A DNA stretch of 34,466 nucleotides from assembly GCA_902826515.1 (NCBI GenBank), contig CADEFD010000038.1, forward strand, positions 1-34,466. Direction: 5' to 3'. Shown here one piece after another: positions 17,657 through 25,852 of this stretch; the stretch's first letter is position 1; every line of letters starts with the position of its first letter. The position numbers and the translations under genes are program-made. The notes below the pieces were generated by a model. That model was not told where the DNA came from and ran no database searches. It saw nothing but the letters and a program-made list of their open reading frames with translations. Source of the stretch: an uncultured Acidobacteriota bacterium. GTDB lineage: Bacteria; Acidobacteriota; Vicinamibacteria; Vicinamibacterales; UBA2999.

Positions 17657-18307
17657 CTAGATGGGCCTGAGGCCGCCCCAGACCGACGCGAGGATGTAGA
17701 GCGGCGCCGCGATGCCCAGCGCGAGCGCAATGGCCAGCGCGGCCACGGCGAAGGGCCGGCGGCGGTGGTCCACGACCGGCTGGCGGAGCTGGCTCGGCGC
17801 GTCGCTGCCTTCCTCCGACACCTGCACCTGGAGCACGGCGCGCGCGACGATGACAACCGAGGCGGTGATGGCCGTGATGAGCGCCACCACGAAGATCTCC
17901 TGATGGGCGTCGAACGTGCGCCGGTAGAGCATCGCCAGGCGCCAGGCGTTCACACCCTGGAAGGCGATCCAGACCATGGCGAGCAGCGCGATGGCCTCGG
18001 CAGCGTGCTGCGTCGGGGCGTCCGCCAGGCCGCGGTCGTCGGGCCGGATCGAGCGGCGAATCAGCACCGCCACGATGGCCGCGAAGACCAGACTGAGCGC
18101 CACCTGCAGGCCGAACGGCAGGTACACCAGCTCCACCGACTTGAAGGCGAACTGGCTCGGGTTGCCGTCGTCGAACCGGATCGGCACGAGCAGCGGCAGC
18201 CGATCGTAGGCATCGTGCAGGAATGAGAAGGTCGCGGTGGTGACGAGCGCGCTCATCCACCCCGCGATGCGGGTGTATTCGGTGCAGCGAAGAGGGGCGC
18301 TGTTCAT
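17657..18307 (-). CDS. DUF1648-like integral membrane protein
   Basis: A 216-residue membrane protein with about four hydrophobic helices: near 14-30, 62-85 (PFGLQVALSLVFAAIVAVLI), 105-125 and 135-160, plus a last one near 188-212. The segment RLPLLVPIRFDDGNPSQFAFKS resembles the DUF1648 signature (LPxxIPxHF, then a short loop with a Gly and a Lys-Ser). DUF1648 proteins accompany SdpI-like immunity proteins and other membrane regulators, but no function is fixed. The ATG at 18307 overlaps the lipB stop by four bases, so it is translated with lipB; a link with lipoylation is not evident. Family confidence is moderate. Confidence 0.75.
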   Translation of the reverse strand: MNSAPLRCTEYTRIAGWMSALVTTATFSFLHDAYDRLPLLVPIRFDDGNPSQFAFKSVELVYLPFGLQVALSLVFAAIVAVLIRRSIRPDDRGLADAPTQHAAEAIALLAMVWIAFQGVNAWRLAMLYRRTFDAHQEIFVVALITAITASVVIVARAVLQVQVSEEGSDAPSQLRQPVVDHRRRPFAVAALAIALALGIAAPLYILASVWGGLRPI

Positions 18308-19212
18308 GATGGCGATGCATCGATGGACGCCGGCCGTCGATCGAATACATCGCCAAAGTGCTGCACGAAGCGTGCCTCGATCTCCGCCATCGGGATCTGC
18401 ACGCCAATCTCACGTTCGAGCGAAGTTACGCCGTATTCCGCGATCCCGCAGGGGACAATCAGCTGAAAATACTCAAGGTCCGTCCAGACATTGAGGGCGA
18501 TGCCGTGGCTCGTGATCCATCTCGAAATTCGAACGCCAAGGGCGCCGATCTTCTCGGGCGGGCGCAGGTCGGAAGGGCCCGGACCGGCCGGGGCGGCCAA
18601 AGCGGGGACCGGCGCAGCCGGTCTCGCCGGAGCCGCGGGAACGGGGACCGGCGCAGCCGGTCTCGCCGAAGCCGCGGGAACGGGGACCGGCGCAGCCGGT
18701 CTCGCCGAAGCCGCCGAAGCCGCGGGAGCGGCGGAGGCGGCGGAGGCGGACGGCACCCGTACCCAGGCCCCTGACTTCCCGGCGATGCGTCCGGCGGCGA
18801 CGCCGTAGGCGCCGCAGACACGGATCATCACCTCTTCGAGGTCGCGGACATAGCGGTGCACGTCGCGGCGATCGGGGTCGAGGTCGATGATGGGATACGC
18901 CACGAGCTGGCCTGGGCCGTGGTACGTGACGTCGCCGCCGCGGCCGGTTTCGGAGACCTCGACGCCCATCGCCGCCAGACGTTCGGCCGGCGCCAGGATG
19001 TGCCCGCGCCCGCCGTCGCCCTTCACGCCGAGCGTGAGCACGTGCGGGTGCTGCAGCAGGAGCAGCGTGTCTGGAATTGCACCCGCCTTGCGCTCTTCGA
19101 CGAGCGCCCGCTGCAGCGCCAGCGCTTCGGCGTACGGCACGATCCCGAGGCGCCGCACGCTCAGGGTGCGGCGCGCGTCCGGCGAGTCGGGACTGGGGAC
19201 TGGGGAGGGCAT
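18304..19212 (-). CDS. lipB: Lipoyl(octanoyl) transferase LipB with an Ala/Pro-rich repeat insert
   Basis: Transfers octanoate from acyl carrier protein to lipoyl domains of E2 and GcvH proteins. Family motifs are intact: LLLQHPHVLTLG, RGGDVTYHGPGQLVAYPIIDL at about 91-111, Lys221 in KIGALGVRISRW, and the acyl-thioester Cys255 in LIVPCGI. At 302 residues it exceeds the usual 210-240. The excess is mainly residues 154-220, between GKSGAWV and KIGALG, a low-complexity Ala/Pro/Val segment built from three 39-base repeats that read ARPAAPVP on the coding strand. The first dozen residues (PSPVPSPDSP) also come from intergenic repeat DNA that contains the ATG. The gene starts 11 bases after the E2 stop, in one operon with lpdA and E2, its likely substrate. 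The insert falls at a surface loop, so activity is probably kept; this is inference. Confidence 0.93.
   Translation of the reverse strand: MPSPVPSPDSPDARRTLSVRRLGIVPYAEALALQRALVEERKAGAIPDTLLLLQHPHVLTLGVKGDGGRGHILAPAERLAAMGVEVSETGRGGDVTYHGPGQLVAYPIIDLDPDRRDVHRYVRDLEEVMIRVCGAYGVAAGRIAGKSGAWVRVPSASAASAAPAASAASARPAAPVPVPAASARPAAPVPVPAAPARPAAPVPALAAPAGPGPSDLRPPEKIGALGVRISRWITSHGIALNVWTDLEYFQLIVPCGIAEYGVTSLEREIGVQIPMAEIEARFVQHFGDVFDRRPASIDASPS
18605..18721. repeat. Three tandem 39-bp repeats with GACCGGC/GCCGGTC palindrome inside lipB
   Basis: Copies begin at 18605, 18644 and 18683. Each holds GGGACCGGCGCAGCCGGT, whose arms GACCGGC and GCCGGTC can pair, followed by CTCGCCGAAGCCGCGGGAACG; the first copy differs by one base and the third runs into a degenerate GCC/GCG tail. 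Length 39 is a multiple of three, so lipB stays in frame. Related units lie in the E2 gene (20170-20327) and upstream of lpdA (22117-22151). Confidence 0.9.
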
Positions 19213-19227
19213 ACGCCCGGTCCCTAG
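19184..19227. repeat. CCCTAGT-type repeat spanning the E2 stop and lipB start
   Basis: GGGACTGGGGACTGGGG at 19189-19205 and GGTCCCTAGG at 19219-19228 are CCCTAGT-family units in opposite orientation. The TAG of the E2 gene lies within GTCCCTAGG, and the lipB ATG (19210-19212) lies between the units, so repeat DNA supplies both the stop codon and LipB's first residues. Confidence 0.7.
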
Positions 19228-20597
19228 GCCTGCGCGGCGTCGAACTGTTCGAGCGACTTCTTCAGGTCGGCCAGGAACTGGTCGGCCGCGACGCCGTCCA
19301 CCAGGCGATGGTCGAAGCCGAGCGTGAGGTAACCCATCATGCGGATGCCGATCATGTCGTCGATGACCACCGCCCGCTTTTCGATCGTGCCCACGCAGAG
19401 AATCGCGACCTGCGGCTGGTTGATGACCGGCAGTCCGAACTGCGCCCCGAGGTTGCCGGGGTTGGTGATGGTGAAGGTGCCGCCCTGCACTTCGTCGGGG
19501 TTCAGCTTCTTGACGCGGGCGCGGTCGGCCACGTCCTGGATGGCGCGCGAGAGGCCGAGCAGGTTCCTCTCGTCGGCGCCCTTCACGACCGGCACGATGA
19601 GGCCGTTCTCGAGCGAGACGGCGATGCCGAGGTTCACCGAGCCGCGGTAGACCACGTTGTCGCCGTCGATCGAGGCGTTGAGCACCGGGTGCCGGCGCAG
19701 GCAGTCGGTCACCGCCTTGGCGATGAACGACGTGAAGGTGAGCTTCACGCCCTGCCGTTCGTAGTCGTCCTTCTTGGCCTTGCGGATCTGATCGATGCGC
19801 GAGTAGTTCACCTCGAACACCGAGTAGACATGCGGCGAGGTGTGCTTGCTGAACACCATGTGTTCGGCGATCTTCCTGCGCATCACCGACATCGGCTCGA
19901 TGCGGTCGCCCGCCATCCGCGCGACCGGCGCGGGCGCGTGGACCGGCGCCGCCGGTTTCGCGGCCACGGACGAGGCCGCACCAGCGGCCGAGCCCGCCAT
20001 AGCCGAGCCGGGCGCAGCCTTCGAGGCGACGGCGGGGCCGGATTCGATGAACTCGAGGATGTCGTGTTTGGTCACGCGGCCGCCGGCGCCCGAGCCGCTG
20101 ATGTGGCCGATGTCCACGCCGTGTTCCTTGGCGATGCGGCGCACGAGCGGCGACGACCGCTGCGCGCGTCCCTCCGCCTTCGCCGCTTCCGCGGCTACGG
20201 CGAGACCGGCGGCGCCGGTCCCCGCCGAGGGTGCGGCCGCTGGTGCCGGCACAGCCGGGGGCGCCGACGCAGGGACCGGCGAAGCCGGTCTCGCCGTAGC
20301 CGCGTCAGCGGCGGAGGCGGAAGGTGGTGCGGCCGGCGCGGAGGCGGAGGGCTTCGCCCCCGCCTCGCCGATCGTCGCGACGACGCTGTGGATCGGCACC
20401 GTCTCGCCTTCCTTGACGGCGATCTCGAGCAGCACGCCGGCCGTGGGCGACGGGATCTCCGCGTCCACCTTGTCGGTCGAGATCTCGAAGAGCGGCTCGT
20501 CGCGATCGACGGTGTCGCCGACCTTCTTGATCCACCGGACGATTGTGCCCTCGGCAATCGACTCGCCCATCTGGGGCATGACTACGGGTGTGGACAT
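19224..20597 (-). CDS. 2-oxoacid dehydrogenase E2 acyltransferase (single lipoyl domain)
   Basis: Core of a 2-oxoacid dehydrogenase complex, 457 residues: transfers an acyl group from lipoamide to CoA. An N-terminal lipoyl domain (1-80) carries the lipoylated Lys43 in STDKVDAE. An Ala/Pro-rich linker (81-147) follows, then the peripheral subunit-binding domain at about 148-184 (SSPLVRRIAKEHGVD, GRVTKHDILEFI), a second linker, and the catalytic domain from about 232, with FDHRLVDG holding His430 and Asp434. TDKVDAEIPS is typical of the SucB/BkdB group; since a SucB starts after sucA at 34408, this copy may serve a pyruvate or branched-chain complex. The linker contains two opposed copies of the same repeat found in lipB. 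The ATG at 20597 has GAGGAAG six bases upstream. Operon: lpdA, this gene, lipB. Confidence 0.93.
   Translation of the reverse strand: MSTPVVMPQMGESIAEGTIVRWIKKVGDTVDRDEPLFEISTDKVDAEIPSPTAGVLLEIAVKEGETVPIHSVVATIGEAGAKPSASAPAAPPSASAADAATARPASPVPASAPPAVPAPAAAPSAGTGAAGLAVAAEAAKAEGRAQRSSPLVRRIAKEHGVDIGHISGSGAGGRVTKHDILEFIESGPAVASKAAPGSAMAGSAAGAASSVAAKPAAPVHAPAPVARMAGDRIEPMSVMRRKIAEHMVFSKHTSPHVYSVFEVNYSRIDQIRKAKKDDYERQGVKLTFTSFIAKAVTDCLRRHPVLNASIDGDNVVYRGSVNLGIAVSLENGLIVPVVKGADERNLLGLSRAIQDVADRARVKKLNPDEVQGGTFTITNPGNLGAQFGLPVINQPQVAILCVGTIEKRAVVIDDMIGIRMMGYLTLGFDHRLVDGVAADQFLADLKKSLEQFDAAQA
20170..20327. repeat. Two opposed GACCGGC/GCCGGTC repeats in the E2 linker
   Basis: One copy, 20272-20327, reads GGGACCGGCGAAGCCGGTC then TCGCCGTAGCCGCG and ends near GGCGGAAGG. 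The other, 20170-20224, is the same unit on the opposite strand. In the E2 frame one orientation reads ARPASPVP and the other GTGAAGLAVAAEAAKAEG, so both orientations are open and give Ala-rich linker. Confidence 0.85.
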
Positions 20598-20648
20598 TGA
20601 ACTTCCTCGCTGCATCGAGTCTCGGAACCCCGGCAGGGCTCGGGATCC

Positions 20649-22070
20649 TCAGATATGAATCGCGGCTCCGTGCGCGGCGTGCGACGCTTCGCCCATCGCC
20701 TCCGACATCGTCGGATGCGCGTGAATCGTCTTCACGAGTTCCTCGACCGTGCACTCGAGGCGCAGTGCCAGCACGGCCTCGGCGATGAGCTCGGTGGCGC
20801 GCGGGCCGATGATGTGCACGCCGAGCACCTCGTCGTACTTCTTCTCGGCCACGATCTTCACGAAGCCGTCGGTCTCACCCGCCATGCGGGCGCGCGCCAG
20901 GGCGCGGAAGGGGAAGCTGCCGATGCGCACGTCGTGGCCGGCGGCCTTCGCCTGCGCCTCGGTGAGGCCCACGCTGCCGATTTCCGGCTCGGTGTAGGTG
21001 CAGCGGGGCACGTGGTCGTAGTTGATCGCCTTCACCTCGTGACCGGCGATCTTCTCGGCCAGCAGGATGCCTTCCATCGAGGAGACGTGCGCGAGCTGGT
21101 AGTGCGGGCCGCCCATCGTGATGACGTCGCCGATGGCCGAGACGCCGGGCACGTTCGTGGCGAAGAGCGAATCCACTACGATGTAGCCGCGATCCATCTT
21201 CAGTCCGATGGTCTCGACGCCCAGGCCGTCGGTGACCGGGCCGCGGCCGGTGGCCACGAGCAGCATCTCGACGTTCAGCGACTCGGTCTTGCCGCCCTTG
21301 TCCATCGTGATGTCGACGCCGCCGGCGCCGGCCTTCGCGCTCGTCACCTTCGCGCCGGTGTGGGCCTTGATGCCGCGCTTCTTGAAGGTGCGCTCGAGTT
21401 CGTTCGAGACGGCTTCGTCTTCGGCCGGCACGAGCTTCGGCATGAGCTCGATGATCGTGACCTCGCTGCCGTAGCTCTTGAAGATCGACGCGAACTCGAC
21501 GCCCACCGCGCCGCTGCCCATGATGGCGATCGACTTCGGCACGTGGCCGAGGTGAATGGCGTGGTCGCTGAAGATGATCTGCGTGCCGTCCACCTCGATG
21601 CCGGGAATCGACCGCGGCGCCGAACCGGTGGCGAGCACGAGCTGCTTCGTGGCGGTGACGGTCCCGGTGCCGCCGGCGTGCAGGGCGACCTCGAGTGTGT
21701 TCGGGCTGGTGATCCGCGCCGTGCCCTTGATCCACTCGATCTTGTGCTTCTTGAACAGCGACTCGATGCCGCCGGTGAGCCCGGTGATCATCTTGTCCTT
21801 GCGGGCGTGCACGGCCGGCATGTCGATGCCCACCTTGGCGCCGTCCACACCGGTGAGGCCCCATTCCTTGGCCGACTGCGCGACCTTGAGCGCGTGGGCG
21901 TGTTCGAGCAGCGCCTTGGTGGGGATGCAGCCCCAGATGAGGCAGGTGCCGCCGAGGGCCTTCTGGCGCTCCACGACCGCCACCTTGAGGCCGAGCTGCG
22001 CGGCGCGAATGGCCGCCACGTACCCGCCGGTGCCGGCCCCCACCACTACCACGTCATATTCGCTCGCCAC
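20649..22070 (-). CDS. lpdA: Dihydrolipoyl dehydrogenase (E3)
   Basis: FAD flavoprotein of 473 residues that re-oxidises dihydrolipoamide of E2 and GcvH with NAD. It has the FAD motif VVVGAGTGGYVAA at 7-19, the redox-active disulfide GGTCLIWGCIPTK (Cys43 and Cys48), the NAD motif IMGSGAVGVEFASIF, a second FAD motif at GVSAIGDV, and the C-terminal dimerisation domain with the active-site base in HAHPTMSEAMGEA. The disulfide loop is LIWG rather than the common LNVG; such variants occur in alpha-proteobacterial-type enzymes. GTG at 22070 was chosen because AGGAGA lies seven bases upstream; the frame extends 17 codons further without a good start. First core gene of the lpdA-E2-lipB operon, with 51 bases before the E2 ATG. 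Confidence 0.95.
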   Translation of the reverse strand: MASEYDVVVVGAGTGGYVAAIRAAQLGLKVAVVERQKALGGTCLIWGCIPTKALLEHAHALKVAQSAKEWGLTGVDGAKVGIDMPAVHARKDKMITGLTGGIESLFKKHKIEWIKGTARITSPNTLEVALHAGGTGTVTATKQLVLATGSAPRSIPGIEVDGTQIIFSDHAIHLGHVPKSIAIMGSGAVGVEFASIFKSYGSEVTIIELMPKLVPAEDEAVSNELERTFKKRGIKAHTGAKVTSAKAGAGGVDITMDKGGKTESLNVEMLLVATGRGPVTDGLGVETIGLKMDRGYIVVDSLFATNVPGVSAIGDVITMGGPHYQLAHVSSMEGILLAEKIAGHEVKAINYDHVPRCTYTEPEIGSVGLTEAQAKAAGHDVRIGSFPFRALARARMAGETDGFVKIVAEKKYDEVLGVHIIGPRATELIAEAVLALRLECTVEELVKTIHAHPTMSEAMGEASHAAHGAAIHI

Positions 22071-22116
22071 GCTTGATCTCCTGATCGTCGCTGCTCTGCG
22101 GCCGCCGTGGCCGAAG

Positions 22117-22151
22117 GTCACGCCGTAGCGGCACGGCCGCGAAGGCGGAAG
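22117..22151. repeat. Intergenic partial copy of the GCCGTAGC...GCGAAGGCGG repeat
   Basis: TCACGCCGTAGCGGCACGGC followed by CGCGAAGGCGGAAG matches the distal half of the repeat in the E2 linker (TCGCCGTAGCCGCG...GGCGGAAGG). It lies 47 bases upstream of lpdA. The palindromic GACCGGC half is missing, so this is a partial or diverged unit. Confidence 0.6.
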
Positions 22152-22225
22152 AACTTCCCACTGTCGCCCGGATGCGGGCGGGCCGTCAACACACGGCCGG
22201 TGACAATCTCATCGGCGGATGCACG

Positions 22226-22459
22226 TCATCGCTTGACGCTCGTGAGCGGCACGAACTGCGTGCCGGGCGGGGTTTTCGGCGGCGCCGCCGGATCGGGCAG
22301 CGCCTTGTCCACCCGCGCCTTGAGCTCACCGTGTTCGAACTTGAGCTGCCAGTACATCGCCGTCACGTCGCGCACCTGCCGCGCCGCGCGCCGCGCCACC
22401 ACCCAGCTCGCCGCCGCCACGAGCGCCGCTGCCGCCGCCACGATCCACGCCCAGGACAT
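22226..22459 (-). CDS. Small single-pass membrane protein, unknown function
   Basis: A 77-residue protein with one N-terminal helix (WAWIVAAAAALVAAASWVVA) followed by arginines, a short amphipathic region (QVRDVTAMYWQLKFEHGELKARVDKAL) that could form a coiled coil, and a Pro-rich tail. The layout suggests an inner-membrane anchor with a cytoplasmic tail. I do not recognise a family. GGGAG lies about ten bases before the ATG at 22459 and CATACT is a possible -10. It is divergent from the NtrC-type gene and lies 155 bases upstream of lpdA on the same strand. The open frame is short but the anchor and tail look protein-like. Confidence 0.65.
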   Translation of the reverse strand: MSWAWIVAAAAALVAAASWVVARRAARQVRDVTAMYWQLKFEHGELKARVDKALPDPAAPPKTPPGTQFVPLTSVKR

Positions 22460-22517
22460 TCGTCTGTGCTCCCGGCCCCAGTATGCCCCCGGGACGGCGC
22501 CGCGCCGCGAGGAGTCT

Positions 22518-22523
22518 TATACT
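22518..22523 (+). promoter_or_regulatory. -10 element TATACT before the NtrC-type regulator
   Basis: TATACT at 22518-22523 matches the sigma70 consensus in five of six bases and ends 17 bases before the ATG at 22541, giving a leader of roughly ten bases with no ribosome binding site. No sigma54 -24/-12 pair was seen. Confidence 0.5.
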
Positions 22524-22540
22524 GGCGCGACCGCGCCCAC

Positions 22541-23929
<1,389 letters not shown>

Positions 23930-23954
23930 CGGGGAGGGCGGGAGGAAGTGCGGC

Positions 23955-23983
23955 ACGACGGGAACCGGGGCGGTTCCCGTCGT
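23955..23983. terminator. Perfect 12-bp hairpin between convergent NtrC-type and HU genes
   Basis: ACGACGGGAACC, loop GGGGC, GGTTCCCGTCGT: a perfect 12-base stem with a 5-base loop, 25 bases after the regulator stop and 34 bases after the HU stop. It has no T-run on either side, but its position and stability fit a bidirectional terminator. Confidence 0.75.
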
Positions 23984-24017
23984 CGCGACACCCGGGGGGC
24001 GGGTTGGAGAAATCCGT

Positions 24018-24317
24018 CTACTTGCGGGGCAGCACGGCGTCCTTGAGCTGCTTCACGATGCGCGCCTTCACGACCGTCTTCGCCGGGATCTTGATCGGCT
24101 CGCCGGTGGCCGGGTTGCGGCCCATGCGCGCCTTGCGCTTCTGCACGACCAGCTTCACCATGCCGGGCAGCACGAACTCGCCCGAGCGCTTCAGTTCCTT
24201 CTCGCCGAGCGCCGTCAGCTCGTCGAACAGCTCCCGCACCTGCGTCCGCTTCAGTTCGAACTTCTCGGAAAAATGCGAGAAGAGCTCCGACTTGCCCATC
24301 CTGCGCGCCTCAGCCAT
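24018..24317 (-). CDS. HU/IHF-family histone-like DNA-binding protein
   Basis: Nucleoid protein of 99 residues that bends DNA as a dimer. The helical N-terminal half ([40 protein letters not shown]) is followed by the beta-saddle ([20 protein letters not shown]) and the DNA-arm signature [21 protein letters not shown], which includes the conserved Pro that intercalates into DNA. Its length matches the family. The ATG at 24317 has AGGGGGA five bases upstream. It is monocistronic, divergent from queF and convergent with the NtrC-type gene. An A/T-rich patch at about 24388-24412, rare in this sequence, lies upstream and may hold the promoter. Confidence 0.95.
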   Translation of the reverse strand: MAEARRMGKSELFSHFSEKFELKRTQVRELFDELTALGEKELKRSGEFVLPGMVKLVVQKRKARMGRNPATGEPIKIPAKTVVKARIVKQLKDAVLPRK

Positions 24318-24480
24318 CGTGTCCCCCTGGGTTGGTCCGCGCGCCGTCCCTGCATCGACCGCACGTCCGCGCGCGGAAGCGGAGTGGCGGAAAACCTTTG
24401 AAAAACGCGGTAATGCTAGCGCGCACGGCAGGACGTGTCAACGAACGCGCAGCGCCCGTCGGGACGCCTGTCCAAGCGAA

Positions 24481-24489
24481 TGCTAAGAT
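24481..24489 (+). promoter_or_regulatory. Extended -10 element TGCTAAGAT before queF
   Basis: TAAGAT with an upstream TG ends 7 bases before the ATG at 24497, so the queF message would be leaderless. No ribosome binding site is present between them. Confidence 0.5.
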
Positions 24490-24496
24490 CGACGGC

Positions 24497-24847
24497 ATGT
24501 CAAGCGCGCCGCCACTCGAGACTTTCCCCAACCCGCGCCCCGGGCGCGACTTCGAGATCGCGATCGCGTGTCCCGAGTTCACGTCGATGTGCCCGAAGAC
24601 CGGGCTCCCCGACTTCGGCACGATCACGATCCGCTACGTGCCGGACGCGACGTGCCTCGAACTGAAGGCGCTCAAGTATTACCTGCTGCACTACCGCAAC
24701 CAGGGAATTTTCTACGAGGCGGCCACCAACACCATCCTCGACGACCTGGTGGCGGCGTGCCAGCCGCGGCGGATGACCGTGGTCGGCGACTTCACGGCAC
24801 GCGGCGGCATCACCACGAAGGTGACCGTGGACTTCGTGAAGGCCTGA
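24497..24847 (+). CDS. queF: NADPH-dependent 7-cyano-7-deazaguanine reductase
   Basis: Reduces preQ0 to preQ1 in queuosine biosynthesis. Short, unimodal type of 116 residues, a T-fold enzyme. The catalytic Cys lies in [14 protein letters not shown] together with the catalytic Asp, and the NADPH/QueF motif is [20 protein letters not shown], with the substrate-binding Glu at its end. The His common in this place is Tyr (IFYE), a variant seen in other members. The ATG at 24497 is 7 bases after TAAGAT; an upstream frame extension lacks similarity. No other queuosine gene (queC, queD, queE, tgt) is in the window. It converges on the CpaE-like gene with 22 bases between. Confidence 0.95.
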   Translation: MSSAPPLETFPNPRPGRDFEIAIACPEFTSMCPKTGLPDFGTITIRYVPDATCLELKALKYYLLHYRNQGIFYEAATNTILDDLVAACQPRRMTVVGDFTARGGITTKVTVDFVKA

Positions 24848-24869
24848 GCGCCGCCGGCGCGCCGCGCAA

Positions 24870-25604
24870 TCAGGCGGCGGCCAGCGCGCGCGACACGATG
24901 GCGCGGGCGAAGGTGTCGAGTTCGGCGCGCAGCGCGCCCGGACGCAGCGTCGACACCGGCACGCCGGCGTTCAGCGCCGCCGCCACCGTGCGGTAGTCGC
25001 TCGTGAAGCGATGGTCGATGTGGCGGCCGAGGGCCACTTCGATCTCGCGCAGCGGCACCACTTCCATGTCCGACGTGCGGTTGAGCACGTAGCGCACGCG
25101 GTCTTCGGGGACCCCGGCGAGGCGCACCAGATCGCGCAGCCGCTGCAGGTTGCGCAGGCACGGCAGGTCGGGATTGGCCACGAAGTGCACTTCGTCCGAG
25201 ACGTGCAGCGCCGCCGCCGAACACGGGCTGAGGGCGCTGCCGGCATCGACCACCACGTAGTCGTAGGTGCGGCGCAGCGTGTCGATGACGTGTTCCACGT
25301 CGGCCGCGTCGGCCGTGCCCGGCCGCCCGTAGTCGGCCGCGCCGGGTAACACGTCGATGCCACAGTCGTGCCGCGCGAGCATGCCGGGAATGACATGCGG
25401 CTCGAGCCACGTGAGCTGATCCAGCAGATCGAGGAGCGTGAACTTCGAGCGCACGCCGAGGAACAGCCCGACGTCACCAGTACCCGGCTTCAGATCGACG
25501 ACGACGGTCGGCATGCCCGACACCCGACGCAGCTCCGCGGCGCAGTTCACCGCCAGAGTCGTCGTGCCGGTTCCGCCCTTCGTGCCCAGGAACGACACCA
25601 CCAT
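24870..25604 (-). CDS. CpaE/TadZ-like ParA-MinD superfamily ATPase without the P-loop lysine pair
   Basis: A 244-residue SIMIBI-class protein. The deviant Walker A reads FLGTKGGTGTTTLAVN at about 6-21: the signature lysine before GG is kept, but the lysine before TT is Thr, as in CpaE/TadZ proteins that place Tad pili and related machines. Walker A-prime region VVVDLKPGTGDVGLFLG resembles the CpaE pattern, and Walker B is YDYVVVDAGSAL. There is no N-terminal receiver-like domain, which CpaE usually has. I chose ATG at 25604 because the ATPase fold begins at once; the frame runs to 25859, but that part is low in coding character. No ribosome binding site is clear. It is divergent from a basic protein gene and convergent with queF. 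Role in localisation is inference. Confidence 0.82.
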   Translation of the reverse strand: MVVSFLGTKGGTGTTTLAVNCAAELRRVSGMPTVVVDLKPGTGDVGLFLGVRSKFTLLDLLDQLTWLEPHVIPGMLARHDCGIDVLPGAADYGRPGTADAADVEHVIDTLRRTYDYVVVDAGSALSPCSAAALHVSDEVHFVANPDLPCLRNLQRLRDLVRLAGVPEDRVRYVLNRTSDMEVVPLREIEVALGRHIDHRFTSDYRTVAAALNAGVPVSTLRPGALRAELDTFARAIVSRALAAA

Positions 25605-25687
25605 GCCGGTTCTGCGAGGCAATGGATGTGCCACGACGCGCGGCTCCACGCCAGGACGGCGTTTTGCCGTATCTGCACGCCGGCGAG

Positions 25688-25743
25688 TGTCCGATTTGGT
25701 CAGCCGCGAATGTCCGTTTTGTAAGCACTGTGACCGATTTTGG
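25688..25743. promoter_or_regulatory. Three phased direct repeats TGTCCGATTTGG in a divergent intergenic region
   Basis: TGTCCGATTTGG (25688), TGTCCGTTTTGT (25711) and TGACCGATTTTGG (25731) start 23 and 20 bases apart, close to two helical turns. They lie midway between the divergent CpaE-like ATPase and the basic protein gene, in a stretch noticeably poorer in GC than its surroundings. They fit an operator or ParB/parS-like binding site that controls both genes. Confidence 0.5.
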
Positions 25744-25852
25744 GGCTGCGGCGTGCGGGGCATGCGGCCGCGCACAGCGGATCTGCGTGATTTCACGGGC
25801 CGACGCGGGGAGGCACACGGATTGCTCTGTGATGTCGGCGGGTAGCCTCCAT

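Noticed and set aside
16917..18413. A 498-codon minus frame that seems to fuse the DUF1648 region to the ECF sigma factor
   Set aside because: Only the last 205 codons resemble a protein family; upstream is out of frame with the DUF1648 gene, and a GTG with a ribosome binding site marks the sigma start.
18605..18721. Tandem 39-bp repeats considered as a CRISPR array
   Set aside because: No unique spacers, no cas genes, period divisible by three and in frame with lipB.
24332..24496. Upstream extension of QueF by 55 codons
   Set aside because: The added part has no similarity to QueF and contains the extended -10 element; family length fits ATG at 24497.
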